A DNA stretch of 5,694 bases from Gammaproteobacteria bacterium. GTDB taxonomy: Bacteria; Pseudomonadota; Gammaproteobacteria; GRL18. Below are positions 5,086-5,694 of this stretch, piece by piece. The translations under genes and the position numbers were made by a program. Within the stretch, counting starts at the first letter, position 1. Every line of letters starts with the position of its first letter. The notes below the pieces were generated by a model. That model ran no database searches. It had not been told where the DNA came from and worked only from the letters and a program-made list of their open reading frames with translations. The DNA lies in NCBI GenBank assembly GCA_013139395.1, contig WTAX01000102.1, positions 1 through 5,694 of the forward strand, read 5' to 3'.

Positions 5086-5631
5086 TTATACAACCAGCTT
5101 ATTAAATATTTCAGCCAATTTGAGCGGATCTGCTTTTTTAACATGTCCTGATAGCCTAATGGTATTAACAAATAGAAGTTTTAAATCACTGGGATCAGTA
5201 TAGCTAAAATCACCTAGCGCATGGGCTGCTTGTAACATTTTCACCCCTAAAGGTTGTTTTTGTACACGCAGCCCCGAAGTCTTTAATGCACTGACAATTA
5301 AGTCTAATGCTCGTTCCATATCATCTTGCTTATTTCCACTGCCCTTTGATTTAGACACTTTTTCTTTTTTTATCTCAAAAGAGGTTTGACCTGTCTTTCT
5401 TAATTCTAATAAGTATTCCTTTTTCTTATCTTCTGAAAGATCGGACAGCAATATTTCCATAGAAATTTCTTGTGAATCTGGATCGGTCATCACCAAACCA
5501 TTTTCAACTTGCACTCTAAATCGTTCTTCTAAATCGTCAAGTGTGTCACCCTTTTCTAAAACACCCAATTTTCTAGCATTATTGATTCGTTTTATATAAT
5601 ACTGAAACTCTGCAAATATTGATTCTTTCAT
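5086..5631 (-). CDS. Hypothetical 181-residue two-part protein, function unknown
   Basis: I do not recognise this protein. It appears to have two mainly helical parts joined by a flexible linker rich in Lys, Ser and Gly (about 86-103). The N-terminal part (1-85) is strongly charged, with DDLEERFRVQ (32-41) and SEDKKKEYLLELRK (66-79). The C-terminal part (104-181) is more hydrophobic and ends with KLAEIFNKLVV. There is no signal peptide, membrane segment, cysteine pair or known catalytic motif, and no cysteine at all. It is probably cytoplasmic and may bind protein or nucleic acid, but that is only inference from composition. The ATG at 5631 has AAGGAAAG upstream (5642-5649), with the AGG core somewhat far away. 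It is 64 nt ahead of ihfA on the same strand and may share its transcript. Base composition matches its neighbours. Confidence 0.7.
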   Translation of the reverse strand: MKESIFAEFQYYIKRINNARKLGVLEKGDTLDDLEERFRVQVENGLVMTDPDSQEISMEILLSDLSEDKKKEYLLELRKTGQTSFEIKKEKVSKSKGSGNKQDDMERALDLIVSALKTSGLRVQKQPLGVKMLQAAHALGDFSYTDPSDLKLLFVNTIRLSGHVKKADPLKLAEIFNKLVV

Positions 5632-5694
5632 CTACTTTTTACTTTCCTTAATTCTTAATAGGATACATATCCATAGTACTAATTTCTATTGGTT

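Overview
This window looks like chromosomal DNA from an AT-rich gammaproteobacterium. yaeQ, an IhfA-type histone-like protein, a NemA-type flavin reductase and a ScsD-type thioredoxin-like protein are all typical of that class. I cannot name the genus. There are no rRNA or tRNA genes, CRISPR arrays or recognisable insertion sequences. Apart from yaeQ, all genes read on the minus strand.

Right to left along the minus strand, the first block is a 181-residue protein I do not recognise (5631 to 5086), then ihfA (5021 to 4740), then an inner-membrane-anchored WCPIC disulfide oxidoreductase of the ScsD/TlpA type (4563 to 4057). The last gene runs tail to tail into yaeQ (3526 to 4068, plus strand). 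Their ends overlap by 12 bp inside a perfect inverted repeat that contains both stop codons. A 673-bp gap (2853-3525) then holds several palindromes, a perfect TATAAT, a nine-T run and one doubtful small reading frame.

The second minus-strand block starts with a GC-richer, jelly-roll/discoidin-like protein (2852 to 2379). It continues with three tightly spaced AT-rich genes: a COG3541/RlaP-type nucleotidyltransferase (2346 to 1552), a divergent cold-shock-domain protein that starts with TTG (1520 to 1251), and a small four-cysteine zinc-ribbon protein (1238 to 861). Gaps are 32, 31 and 12 nt, and the last ribosome binding site overlaps the preceding stop codon. This fits one transcript, perhaps for an RNA-directed activity, but its role is inferred only. 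The block ends with nemA (765 to beyond the window edge), which has its own strong ribosome binding site and an operator-like palindrome.

The most interesting unexplained signal is an 18-bp palindrome, TGTTAA-N6-TTAACA. It occurs perfectly just upstream of nemA (781-798) and in the large gap (3121-3138), and with one mismatch upstream of the scsD-like gene (4607-4624), where it covers a possible extended -10. All three copies are outside genes. Two of them precede redox genes, which suggests a local regulon under an unidentified regulator.
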